DNA of 64,000 nucleotides from Trichoderma breve. Taxonomy: Eukaryota; Ascomycota; Sordariomycetes; Hypocreales; Hypocreaceae. The DNA is taken from NCBI RefSeq assembly GCF_028502605.1, contig NC_079237.1, forward strand, positions 2,976,001 through 3,040,000, written 5' to 3'. Positions 33,865-44,482 of this stretch are shown here, piece by piece; within the stretch, counting starts at the first letter, position 1, and every line of letters begins with the position of its first letter. The notes under the pieces are model-generated. The model ran no database searches and was not told where the DNA came from. It saw only the letters and a program-made list of their open reading frames with translations. The translations under genes and the position numbers were made by a program.

Positions 33865-35164
33865 TGTAGGAGGAAAAAAGAGAAGCAGGAGACTGGAGTA
33901 TTAAAGCCAATGGATATAGGTAGAAGCAATAGCGGCAGGTGAGATCTGCTAGGGCTATTTCAGCTGTGCTACTTTGTTTACTTTCTCCAGCAGAGCTAGT
34001 AATGCAAGTAATTGGTGTAAAAGAAGTCGGTGAGTCTCGAGCTGGCGGTGAATAATAAATAGTTATTCGAATATTACAGTTCAAGACATTATTTCTAATT
34101 AGACTACGTTTATCGCAATCGCCGAGGTTTTCTTCAGAAAGGCTTCGCCGCATCAGTCATATATGGTTGATGGCCTTGAAATGTGGCATGTGACGTCGTT
34201 GTTCCTGGAGAGGCCGCCACTTTTGCTAAGTTTAGGCTGCGCCACAAGGTCTAACTTCGCCCTGTGATTCGGTGTGTGCTCGCTGCGCCACATATAGATT
34301 GATGCCAGTCATCGAAGCTCTGGAACGAGGCAGCGGCTATTCAAGGGCCGGGGAGGAAGCGTATTCGTGTCTGCTGAGTATTTTATTGGTATTGACAATA
34401 GATGCCTTATGTTAAGCAAGTCCCAATAAGAAGAGCAGCAAAGGTAGCAAGGATGTGTGCCTTGATCCAAATGCCAACACCCGACTCTTTTTCAGCGCTT
34501 ATAAGAGGTATAACTTTGATTCCGCCAGGTACATGCAGCCTCCTCGGACAACCTTTATTCTAGGCTATTCCTTGTCGATTTCAGCAAACTCTCTGATTTA
34601 CAGTTGGTTTTTCATCGTCACCACCGGCCAACTCTCGCCTGCAAAGGCTTTGGTACTCGTACCTATGTTGGCTAACACAGGATGGCTATGGCCGGCATGG
34701 AGTCTCGCGCCACTAGGTCCCATGAGCCAAACCAGCAAAATAGCAACCCAACCAGTTCGTCCCAGAGTCTGCCTGGCGATGGCAGGCCATGAACTTTAGG
34801 GCTGGAATGAATTTGGGTGGTACTGTACGTTGGCTTGATATGAATCAGAAGTAGAACTGTAAATTGTGTAAGAAACATGGAGGCACATGCTAACCTTTTA
34901 GCATCCTCAGCCACTATAACCATAAGCTCATACAGGGAATCAGCTTCTATATTTATTGTGCACCAGCCACACTTCCTTCGTTGTTGTCAGGCCGTCATCT
35001 CTCCCTTTCAGCTCCTTTGTGCCACTCCCAAACTTGACACTTCCATCATCTTGTCTTTACAGTTCGTGAGCTTCGCCTTTGCACATTATAATCCATCGGT
35101 TGTGAAATGCCCAGTGAAAAGATCAACCATACCACAACATTCTCGACGCCCAATATTTGACCAA
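33865..35164. promoter_or_regulatory. Shared divergent upstream region of the orphan gene and the NLR gene
   Basis: The orphan gene reads left and the NLR reads right from this 1.3-kb stretch. The last 230 bases before 35165 are C/T-rich on the plus strand, as in an NLR leader. A 114-codon plus frame at 34455-34799 has no recognisable features and is not called. Co-regulation is possible but not shown. Confidence 0.35.
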
Positions 35165-38100
35165 ATGGACTCGCGAGAGTCGTCCTTCAAGGGCTTATTC
35201 CATCGCGTACGGGGCGCCTTTACACGACAAGGAAGCTCAGAGGGAAGCGGCTTGCAGGTCGTGCAGGACCCAGAAGATGCAGAAATAGAGTATGTTCAGA
35301 TATCTCGTCCCTTGATATGTTAATTAACGGAGTGAATGCAGCATCGTGGCCGTTCATGGCCTTGGTGGACAAGGCTTTAAATCATGGATCTCGCTTGAGG
35401 GCGGCAAGTCCAAATCCTGGTTGGAGGACCTTCTCGCAAAGGATATTCCCAACGCAAGAATCATGACCTATGGCTATATTTCCGATGGAGCCAACTACCG
35501 GTATCTCGTACGCAACGTGCTTTATGGCAGGGCCTTGGACTTGGTCAAAGAGCTAGGGAGCCAACGCAGTCGTGATGGGACAAACGAACGACCACTATTC
35601 TTCATTGCGCATAGCTTAGGCGGGTGGATCGTCAAGCGCGCTCTCATAATCTCCAGCGAGGCTATAGATGCAGAGCTCAAAGACATTGAGCTGTCGACTT
35701 GTGGAGTTGCATTTTTGGGGACCTTGTCTCCTGGGAGACCACTATCGCCAACACCGCTTGCACATGTCATTCGAAGGACGACATCGGGGTTTAATGACCA
35801 TCCAAGTTCTACTCGCGGGCAATCCATGCAGGCGCATGATATCGAATGGTTGGAAAGTCAGATGGAAGCGTTCAAGGCAATCACAGCGGCCCTGCCGCAG
35901 CTCTCCTTTCATGAGACGAAGCGGTCGGAGCATGGGTTTGTCGTCGAACAGCGGCATTCCATGTCTGGCTCAGATGGTGTGCAGATTGGCTTGTCCGCTA
36001 CTCATTCGGGCTTGATTCAATTTGAGGGTCGCGATGCAAACTACCAGACGTTTGTAGAAAAGTTCCGCGAAATGATACATAAAGCCAAAGAATCCGGGCT
36101 ATTGGAGACGAAGCGAAAGGCATTTGACCATGTGACGGGTGAGCGCGCAGTTTCACTTTCAAGTCAATAATACTAATGTGGATCTAGATCAACACCTGGA
36201 ATACCTCTCTGAAGGTTTCGATATTCCATACAGGCTGCCCGGTGACCCGGGCGTCATCATACATAGAAATAGTCTGCTCGAACTCGTCGAGGCGAGCTTC
36301 AAACCGTCCCCAGATCGGCAAGCCCTGAACATCAGTATCGCCGGCCTATGGGGAGATGCTGGCGTTGGCAAGACTACTCTTGCTAGGGACTACGCCGAGG
36401 TCAACAAGAACGAGCTTTCCTTCGTCTTCTGGATCTGGGCCGAGAGTTGGGATACAGTCGTTACGAGTTATCTGGAGTTTGCCAATAACCTGGTCCAGTA
36501 CTACTCCAAGAACACTGATCGAACTCGAGTAGAAAACGAACTTGGACTCACAGGAGTCGAAGATATGCTCAAAGTAAAAAGCATTCAACAGTTAGATAGA
36601 TTGAGAGTCAAGGCTGTGGTCCGAGCCGTCAAAGATTGGTTGATGAGACCTGAAAATGACCGATGGCTCCTCATTTTCGACAATGTTGAACCATCATTCG
36701 ATATATCCGACTTCATTCCCCTCACGCTCACTGGTAAGATTATCCAGACTTCAAGGGATAGTAGCAACTGTATATGGGGAAAGAAATTGCGTATCGGGCC
36801 CATGATGGATGAAGAAGCAGTGGAACTGCTTCGTTCTGCGGCTGGGGTCGAGTCTTTGGGGGCCGACTCAGAAGGTATTTTGAACCATTCCCTCGAGTTA
36901 TTGAGTCAACTAACGGCTCCATGCAGGCGAAGCAGCGTATAGATTAGTACGGCAGCTCAAATGTCACCCTCAGAGCATAGCCATTGCTGCCTCTACTATC
37001 AGCAAAAAGGGACTCGAAATCTCCCAATACCAGAAGGAGCTTGATTCTAATATGCCGCTTCGGATACTAGGTTCCACGCTGGACCAGTCTTCCGTCACAA
37101 GAACAGTACTTCGTGTTAGCGCAATGCTTTCATACACAGTCATTCCTGTTGCCTTGTTCAGTCGGCCCAAAGAGCCAAAGCACACGCCTGCACGGTTTAC
37201 GGATGCTTTTGCGGAAATTAGAGGTGCGTTCTCCTAAGAATACCCCATCACGAACTCATTTTTAATTGATAAACAGCATTTCAAGATGCAAACCGACTTG
37301 ATGACGTTTTGCAATACCTTTTTGATCAAAACTTCATACAGACCGCTTCTTCTGATTCACCACCACCGTCAGCAACTTCATCGCCCAGCTCACCCTCAGC
37401 ATCGCAAGACACAAATTCCTCAACAACATCGTTTGAAACTTTTAGACTAGACCCTGCGGCCCGTGAATATGTGCGGGCAACACTCAAAGATGGAGAACAA
37501 AAGGAAAACGCATGGCTGGCCTGCAACATCTGCGTAGATGGCATCCGGGAAAAGGAGACAGCTTCGTCGAGTCTACCGGAAATCCACGACTTTGGAAGAA
37601 TCATGGCTCCCCACGCAAAGACTTGTTATGATGATTGGTCTGGGATTCTAGAACACGATGAGGATGACGTCGCATGGCAGGTATTGGGAAATGTATGCAT
37701 GACACAAGGTGCGATAGACCAAGCTATTGGTTGCTTTGAACTTTCGCTACGACAAAAATCGAATTTGGATGCTAAAGAAAGGATCGAAACCTCCCTATCT
37801 CTTGCATCGCTGCTTCAACAAGCAGGACAACACGAAAAGAGCGCAGAAGTCTTGACGAATATTGACTTGGCGTCTATCGACAAAGCTCTTGGCTTCCGTG
37901 TGGCTCTGGCAAAAGTATCAGCCGCTGCTGCCTTGGGGGATTTTGATTATGTCGAGGACCAATATGAAATTATCGAGCACAGGCAAGAGGCAGAGCTTGG
38001 TCCAACAGATGCGGCGACTGTGAGCACGGTGCAAAAGCTCGCCTCTACGCTGGAACAGCTGGGGAAGATGGAGGAGGCGCAGGCGTTATATCGTCGGGTA

Positions 38101-38838
38101 TACATCTCCTACCAAAGTATGTTTGGACAGAGCCACCCCATTACCGTTGAAGCTCTCGATGAGCTTGCCCATGTATCCAAAGAGAGCAACGCGATAGACG
38201 AAGCCGAGGCGCTCTACAAAAAGTCGCTTGAGATCAAAACCAGGACCCTTGGAGCCGATCATCCTAGCACAGCTCATGCGATGCAGAAGCTGGCCGTTAT
38301 TGATGATATGCGTTGTCGTTACGAAGATGCCAAGACAAAGTATCAAAAAGCTCTGGATATCATGGCCGCTTCACTGGGCAGAGCTCACCCTCTTTATACA
38401 GCTACGATGGAAAATCTAGCATTAAGCTGTCGCTGGCGAGCCCACTCATTGGGAGAGGAAGACGAGACGGGTTCGATTATCTCGTCCGGAACAGATACCC
38501 CAACACGAGCTCTTCGTTCGCGAGCCCGACGCCGTTTAACGCTCAACTCGATGAATACCATCACTCAGGCAGGTCACTCAAACAGATACAAAGAAGAAGC
38601 CGTGCTTCGGGATGCTTCCCGCCGTCGGGCGTTTGCCGAGGCAGAAAAACTCTACCTCGATGTGCTTGCTATAAAGAAGTCGGCGACTGAACTGTACCGT
38701 GAAGGAGAGGCCCTTGAGACGGGATCCAAGTTGCGAGAGATGTATGAGAGTGAGCCATTTTTCGACGATTGTCGGGATGAAAAAGTCTTGGCTTTGATGG
38801 GGCTTTTGCGAGAGATGAGAAGGAGAGGGACATTATAA
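35165..38838 (+). CDS. NLR (STAND) protein: SesB-like alpha/beta hydrolase, NB-ARC, TPR
   Basis: Five exons (35165-35289, 35342-36138, 36188-36874, 36927-37223, 37277-38838) give 1155 residues with every join in phase; three of the introns have strong branch sites or GTATGT/GTGAGC donors. After 41 unique residues comes a SesB-type serine hydrolase (about 43-290) with VHGLGG (46-51) and nucleophile Ser133 in IAHSLGGW. NB-ARC follows from about 330: Walker A GDAGVGKTT (363-371, Lys369) and Walker B LLIFDNVE (468-475, Asp472). The C-terminus has TPR-like helices from about 767, with three clear kinesin-light-chain-type repeats at 883-1021, then a basic insertion and a last helical pair. Fungal NLRs of this type are tied to heterokaryon incompatibility and inducible cell death: TPRs sense, NB-ARC oligomerises, the hydrolase acts. 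No inactivating change is visible. Confidence 0.93.
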
Positions 38839-38962
38839 ACCTCCACTCTTCTACCACATAACTCTTTGTCTCCATGGCTTTGAGTTTTGAAAAGGAATGT
38901 TATTCGCCCATTGTGCCGGCTATAATTGAGATTTTGGGAGTTGAAATCAATAACAAGAAACA

Positions 38963-39041
38963 GGCCGTGTGGCTCAATGGCAGAGCGTCTGACTACGATT
39001 AGTATATCAGGAGGTTGCAGGTTCGACCCCTGTCTCGGTCA
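38963..39041 (+). tRNA. tRNA-Arg (anticodon ACG) with a 7-nt intron
   Basis: Acceptor GGCCGTG (38963-38969) pairs with CTCGGTC (39034-39040), with one G-U and a T6-T67 mismatch; A39041 is the discriminator. The anticodon stem TCTGA (38988-38992) pairs with TCAGG (39007-39011). The 14-base loop splits into CTACGA, a 7-base intron TTAGTAT (38999-39005) and A38, giving anticodon ACG at 38995-38997. The T-arm has GGTTCGACCCC. Without the intron it is 72 bases. It starts 125 bases after the NLR stop codon. Confidence 0.92.
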
Positions 39042-39699
39042 ATTTTTTGGTCTTGTTTTTTGCAGCTTTGTACGCTAGCTGCTCTGATTAGCCTTTCTCT
39101 TTTTTACACCTTTGTTCGTTCGGGCTTGGTTGGTTGCTGTTATGATTTTTTAACGATGGGTTTAGCGAGGTGTTTTTGAGTTTTATTATTTACGATGAGG
39201 TCGCGTGGTGTTAGTGTGGCGGGATGGTAGGGTTTGATCTTCATGTGGCGGTTTACTGTGTGATTTCGTCAGGGTTCAGTGGTGTTTTCGGTATAAACGA
39301 GCTATGAATTAAGAAGTCTTCTTTTCCCATGAGTAAATACATTCATTCATTCATTCACACATACAGCCAGCTTGTGTTGTATTCATTGGTAGTAGTAATT
39401 GTGTAGAGAGACAATATGTGGATGATATCTGGTGTGTTTATATATAAATGTTTCCCAGTCATGTCCATCCTGAGCCGGTCCCAACTCTCCAGCGCCATTT
39501 CATATAAAAAAATTCGCATCCCATCAAATAAGACTCGAGAGAAGCTGAATCTCTTCATTTGCATAGCTGCCAAAACAATGATAACAATACTCATTATACC
39601 CAACGAGTGACAGAGTTACCAGTTAGCCGCTTCACTTTCCAGCAATTCCCTTACATCCCCACGATAATATAATATATAACCAGCCGTACTCTTATCTCT
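39042..39699. other. Intergenic region between tRNA-Arg and the Dcr2-like gene
   Basis: T-rich then A/T-rich DNA with a short ATTC repeat near 39340-39357. It holds the tRNA terminator and the 3' flank of the minus-strand phosphatase gene. No gene seen. Confidence 0.5.
39043..39048 (+). terminator. RNA polymerase III T-run terminator of tRNA-Arg
   Basis: Six T residues begin two bases after the tRNA 3' end. Confidence 0.8.
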
Positions 39700-41652
39700 T
39701 CACTGCTGCTGCTGCTGCTGCTCCTCCGGAGGCGGTGGCGGCGGCGGCGCAAAATACGCCTTCCCAGCCTCCACAAGAATCTGCTGATCAATGCGCGCCT
39801 GGGTATCGCCGTACTCGACCCTCTTCCACGTCGTGATGCGGGCCTCCTCGGTGTCGACCTCGAAGAGGCGCAGGCGGCGGACGTACCCGTCGTAGCCGGC
39901 GTATCCGCCGAAGCCGATGCCGCCGGAGTAGCACATCCACATGGCGGGCACCTTTTGGACGTCGTCGGGCTTCTTCTCCGACAAGAGGGGCAGTTTCTCT
40001 TCCCAGCCGGGGAGGAAGGATTTGGTCTCGTCGCCGTGGGAGGAGAGGGAGCAGTAGTCGTTGACGTGGTCGCTAGGGAGATATGATGTTAGTAAAACAA
40101 GGGAGTCCGTATGAATTTTCAGTGGTTTAACTTACTGTCCGGCGCTGACCATGACGACGCCCTCGGCAATGAGAGCATCGTGGAATCCAGTGTTAAAGAC
40201 GGGTGCAGTGACGCCTTCTTTCCATTCTCCCACACGGGGCTTATCCCAATCCGCATACTCGGTAAGTGGAATGTGAATAAAGGCAATGTCCATATGCCGA
40301 TGGGTATATCCATCATGGTTCTTTTTGAGACTTGCGCTCGTTTTCTTGAACCAGTCAATCTGGTTCGGCTTCACCCAGTCATAGCCGGGGTAGTGACGCT
40401 CATCCGGGGAATAAGAGTGTGTGTCGAGGAGATAGATGGTCAAGGCGGAGTGGTCGTTGTGGCCACGGGCCAAGACTTCGATGTAGTAGTTGCCGACGCC
40501 GTCGACGTCGACGGGCCCGGCTCGGGATAGGGAGTATGGCAGCGTCTCCATCAAGGCCATCTGGGCTTCGCGCGACATGGACTTTTCGTCGTCATGGTTG
40601 CCGAAAATGGCGGCATAGGGTATTTTGCGCTCAATCAGGAGAGAGGCGTATTTATATATGGCCTATAATCCAAGGTCAGCATCTTGACTCTAATGAATCT
40701 ACACAGTTGGATCAAAGCAGGACAACATACCGAAGGTGCATCAGGGGCTGTATCTCCATTAACCTGGTCGCCGCTCAAGATGACCAAGTCAGGCTTCTCT
40801 TCGTCAAGCATCTTGGTAAGGAAATCGAGGGTCCTGGGGTCAGCCTCGCATTTGCCCCCCTTGTAGCCATCTGGGACAGCATCTCGACACTCTCCAACGC
40901 CGGTGCTGAGGTGCAAGTCTCCCACTTGCATGATTTTAAACCGTCCATTGTCGGGAATTCTAGGCTTCGGCTTCTTCACCTCATGGGGAGGTCCCCTCCG
41001 CACAGTCAGATGTGCGCTAAGGAGATTCCCACCAGTGCCAAGATGCAAAGGTCGTCCAACAATCCCCCATCCGTTGCGCGCCTCAGTTGCGTCGTCGCCA
41101 AAGATGACATCGACATCCGTCACAGCAGCATCCGAGTCGCTCGACTTTTTATTTCTAGAGCGCTTCAGCCATATGCCACCCGGCCGGGGTTCCCAGTGCT
41201 CGTTCCCGTCAGAGACGTCTCCGGGATTTAGCGATCCGACAGAGACGCCGACGACAACCTCATCTTCAGCCGTCAACTCCTCTTCGTGCTTGCGACGGAC
41301 GTGGAGGTATGCGCTCGATGTCCACGTCTTGCCCAGGTATAGTTCCTTCTCGATGCGGTGCCACTCGTTGGGGTTCAGTTCGCAGGAGGAAAAGGGCTTG
41401 AGGCTGGAGCAGGTCGCAATGGTAATGTCGGTGACTACCAGGCCAGGATGGTGGGAGGGCATGTAGTTGTGGAGAGCATTGGGGAGGACTCTGTAGTTGC
41501 GATCGAGGAAGAAGATGATGATTGTGGTGATGAATGCAACGGCGCCCAGCTGCGTGAGCGTGCGAACCTGATGGAAGCAGCTTGTCAGTATTCAAGTCTC
41601 AAGTCTCCTGCGCAAGTAGAACGGGCCAGCAGCATACAATACGTCGCGTCAT
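39700..41652 (-). CDS. Dcr2-like calcineurin-fold phosphatase, membrane-anchored
   Basis: Four exons on the minus strand: 41652-41638 (five codons), 41567-40731, 40662-40136 and 40072-39700, giving 583 residues; introns have GTATGC, GTATGT and GTAAGT donors and CTGAC or ACTAAC branch sites. The N-terminus MTRRI joins to VRTLTQLG, and a transmembrane helix covers about residues 10-26. All five metallophosphatase motifs are present: GDLHL (Asp222, His224), SGDQVNGD (Asp272), FGNHDD (304-309), FIHIPL, and SAGHDHVND (His460, His462). Yeast Dcr2 is a phosphoesterase that acts in cell-cycle entry and dephosphorylates Ire1 in the unfolded-protein response; the family assignment is firm, the role inferred. 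The protein ends with a Pro run and six Gln encoded by a CAG repeat. It is divergent from the SAP gene. Confidence 0.92.
39703..39720 (-). repeat. (CAG)6 coding repeat, poly-Gln C-terminus of the Dcr2-like protein
   Basis: Six uninterrupted CTG triplets on the plus strand encode the last six residues, directly before the stop codon; length variation here would be neutral to the frame. Confidence 0.9.
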
Positions 41653-42945
41653 CTTGACTGCAGGCCGGATATCAAACAGTAGGATCGGGTCTCGGGGATG
41701 CGCCGCGCAGCAAAGATCTGCTTAGTATCGCATCTTCATGCAAACGAGCATCGTGTAGGTGTTCACAGTCGGGATTCGGATATCAGATCAGATGCCACCT
41801 CAGCAATTCGCCGCCGCCGCGCGCACACGCCAGCCAGTGACAAGCCGCTATTCGTACAGCAATACAGCAATTCGAGATCTCTAGGGGAGGACGCTGAAGC
41901 TCTGGTCGGTTGCCGAATATCTGGTTCGTTGCAGGTGTCGACTTTTCGATGATAAGGCAATAATTCAACAACTCGATACGCAACGCAGTCAAGGGGTCAA
42001 TACCGGGAACAGCGAGATGAGCCACCGCAATTGGTCCGAAGCCAAGTCGCCAAGCCGCCCCAGCCAGGGTTCTAGACGGCCTGGCTCCAGCGGGGACTAC
42101 AGGAGCTGTAGGGAGCTCTGGGCCCTGTAAGTTTGCTAGAGGGGCCCCTAAAAGCCGGCAGCACCAGAGGCAACCAGGCACTAATGCAAGATCTAGCAGC
42201 TAGCGAGGCATCGTTGCACGGCACGGGATCGAAGAAGCAAAACTGGCCAATTTGCGGTGAAGGAATCCAACGTCATACTATTATGGCATTGCTAGAGGGA
42301 TATTACGAGGATGCGTAAGTTGACAGTAATAATGAGGTGAGTTCAGCTGCAGTTGCTATTGCTCAGTTGGGATGAGTTGGTTGGCACTTGGGGGCTGAAA
42401 ATTGATGTTATAAGGAAGATCCCGGGTAACATATATGGAGAGATGGAAAGGGGAAACAGTGATATTTGGGGGCAGCAATTCCATCATGAACGAGGATATG
42501 TAAATAATAATGCAATTAATGGATCAAAATAAAATAATGACTTAAAGAATTCAACAGAAGCAACCATTTATCTCTTTAAAGATGTAAGTTCAAGTTATTT
42601 GAGCAGCAGTTCCTGGAGCTTGCAGAGCTCTTTTAAGCTTACTGGTCCGTGCGCATTCCTGGTGCAAATCACGATCCCCAGCCTCGTCCGTCCATTCAGT
42701 CTCCGTAATAGCGGCCCAGATCGCGTCTCTTCCCATCTCGACTTTCTCTCTCCTCCCTCTTCGCCGTCTCTCCCCATCGCCCTTTTTCTCTTCTTCTCGC
42801 GCCGCTTCCCGGCAAATCACCTCGTTTGATTCCATTTCGACCACGACCGACTTTTCTTCTTCTTCCGCTCCCTCAGCCTTCAATTCGTTCCGCCACCGCG
42901 ACCGCGACATTCTTTTTCAAACTCTCCGACTTTTTTTTCTCCACA
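41653..42945. other. Divergent upstream region of the Dcr2-like and SAP-domain genes
   Basis: No supported gene. It must contain both promoters. The stretch 42400-42600 is A/T-rich; from about 42720 the plus strand is C/T-rich up to the SAP gene start. Confidence 0.5.
42719..42945 (+). promoter_or_regulatory. Pyrimidine-rich leader of the SAP-domain gene
   Basis: A dense run of C and T (ctctcctccctcttcgccgt and on) ends in ttttttttctccacaATGG, the typical fungal leader and start context. Confidence 0.45.
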
Positions 42946-43880
42946 ATGGCCGATTACACTGCCCTCAAGGTGCCGGAGCTGAAGAAGCTCCTGGCGGAAA
43001 AGAAGCTGCCGCAGACGGGCAACAAGGCCGACCTCATTGCGCGCCTGCAGGAGGACGACAAGAAGAACGCTACCGCGTCAGCACCCAAAGCCGACAAGCC
43101 TGGTATGTAGCTGTTGCGCCCTTCCGTTTCCTTGCCGCAAATCATCACCACAGTCACCATCACGTTGAGCTGGAACGCGCGAAGCAGGGAAAACTACGTT
43201 GAGCATTGGATGGGACAACGAATGCTAACAAAGACCCGCCCCCAGCTGAGTCCAAGGAGGACGAAATCAACTATAGCGACGATGAACCCTCTGCCGCCTC
43301 AAAACCTGAGAAGGAACAGGCAGCCAAGCCCGCAGAGAAGCCCGCCGCAGAACCCGCCGCCGCAGCTGCTGCTCCGACAGACAAGGACGAGGCCAAGCCC
43401 GCCGAGGAATCCGGCGACAAGGGCGCCGACGAGCCAGCAGAGGCCAAGGAGCCCGCGCCGTCGTTTGCCATCGGGCTCTCGTCCACCACCGCCGACGAGG
43501 AGCTTAGGAAGCGCGTCGAGCGGGCCAAGCGCTTCGGCACCGAGCTCGACGACGAGACTAAGAAGCTGGCCGAGCGGGCGAAGCGCTTCGGCGTCGACGA
43601 CTCGGAGCTGGCCACCGGGCTCGACTCCGCGCTGCCCGAGAGGCCGCTGAAGCGTGGCCGTGACCGCAAAGAGGGCGACGGCAACAGGCCCGGCAAGCGA
43701 CGCAACCAGGACCGCAGGGAGCAGCAGCCCTCGGGCAACGAGAGACGCAGCGGCCGCAACAAGGGCAATCAGAACCAGGGCGGCAAGGGCTCCGGCAAGC
43801 CCAAGTTCAGCAGCATCATAGAGGATCCTGCTGAGAAGGCAAAGGCCGAGAAGCGAGCTGCCCGATTTGCTGCAGCGTAA
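42946..43880 (+). CDS. THO1: SAP-domain RNA-binding protein, Tho1/SARNP (CIP29) family
   Basis: Two exons, 42946-43102 and 43246-43880, phase 1, giving 263 residues; the 143-base intron starts GTATGT, has a GCTAAC branch near 43224 and ends CCCCCAG. Residues 4-38 form a SAP domain (LKVPELKKLLAEKKLPQTGN, then KADLIARLQ). An Ala/Lys/Glu/Pro-rich linker follows. The Tho1-type C-terminal region has the tandem motif RAKRFG (about residues 152-157 and 170-175, each after a charged helix), then an Arg/Gly/Asn-rich RNA-binding tail with nuclear-signal-like clusters (KRGRDRKE, GKRRNQDRR). Yeast Tho1 and human SARNP bind RNA and the DEAD-box helicase Sub2/UAP56 in mRNP assembly and export; the same nuclear role is likely. 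The ATG at 42946 starts exactly at the SAP domain. Confidence 0.92.
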
Positions 43881-44438
43881 GAAAGACAAAAAGTCAGCCG
43901 CAACGTTTTTGCTGTGGTATTTTTGGGAAAAGGGGGGAAAAGAGAAATATCTGGAGATGAAATTCTATCTTTGTAATGAGAAGGTCTTTTTTGGGAGGGA
44001 CGAAATGGGAATGTATATCATATGAGAGCGCTTTTTCTAATAAGAGGCTAAAACGGCGTTGTTCGGTTTTGAAAGCTACATTGTAATGCTTGGGAGTAAA
44101 TTCGCTGTGTGATAATGCTGCTGCTTCTGTGATGCTTCTGTTGCTGCTTGGACCCTTGTATTGAAGTATGTAGTGATTGCGATGATTACGTTGGCCGTAT
44201 TCACAGGATACCTTACGAAGACGCAATTCGGCTTTGACCAACGGTACTCTCCTCAAACGACAAGGAACAAAAAATCCCTTGATCCATAAACGGCCCTTCT
44301 CCCAAACAGACCCAGCAGTGACAGCTTCATCTCATCACCGCAGCATTCACATAGGAAACAAGTGCCCTTTTTCACATGCAGCAAGAAAGAGAAAAAAAGA
44401 CGCACATCTCCAACAACAAAAACCACAAAACACCTTTA

Positions 44439-44482
44439 TCCTCCTCCCCTATGCGTAACATCCTCCTCCCTTATGCGTAACA
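44439..44482. repeat. 22-bp head-to-tail duplication with one mismatch
   Basis: The 22 bases at 44439-44460 (tcctcctcccc, then tatgcgtaaca) are repeated immediately at 44461-44482 with one C/T difference. Confidence 0.9.

Noticed and set aside
34455..34799. 114-codon plus frame between the orphan and NLR genes
   Set aside because: No recognisable feature or start context; likely promoter DNA.
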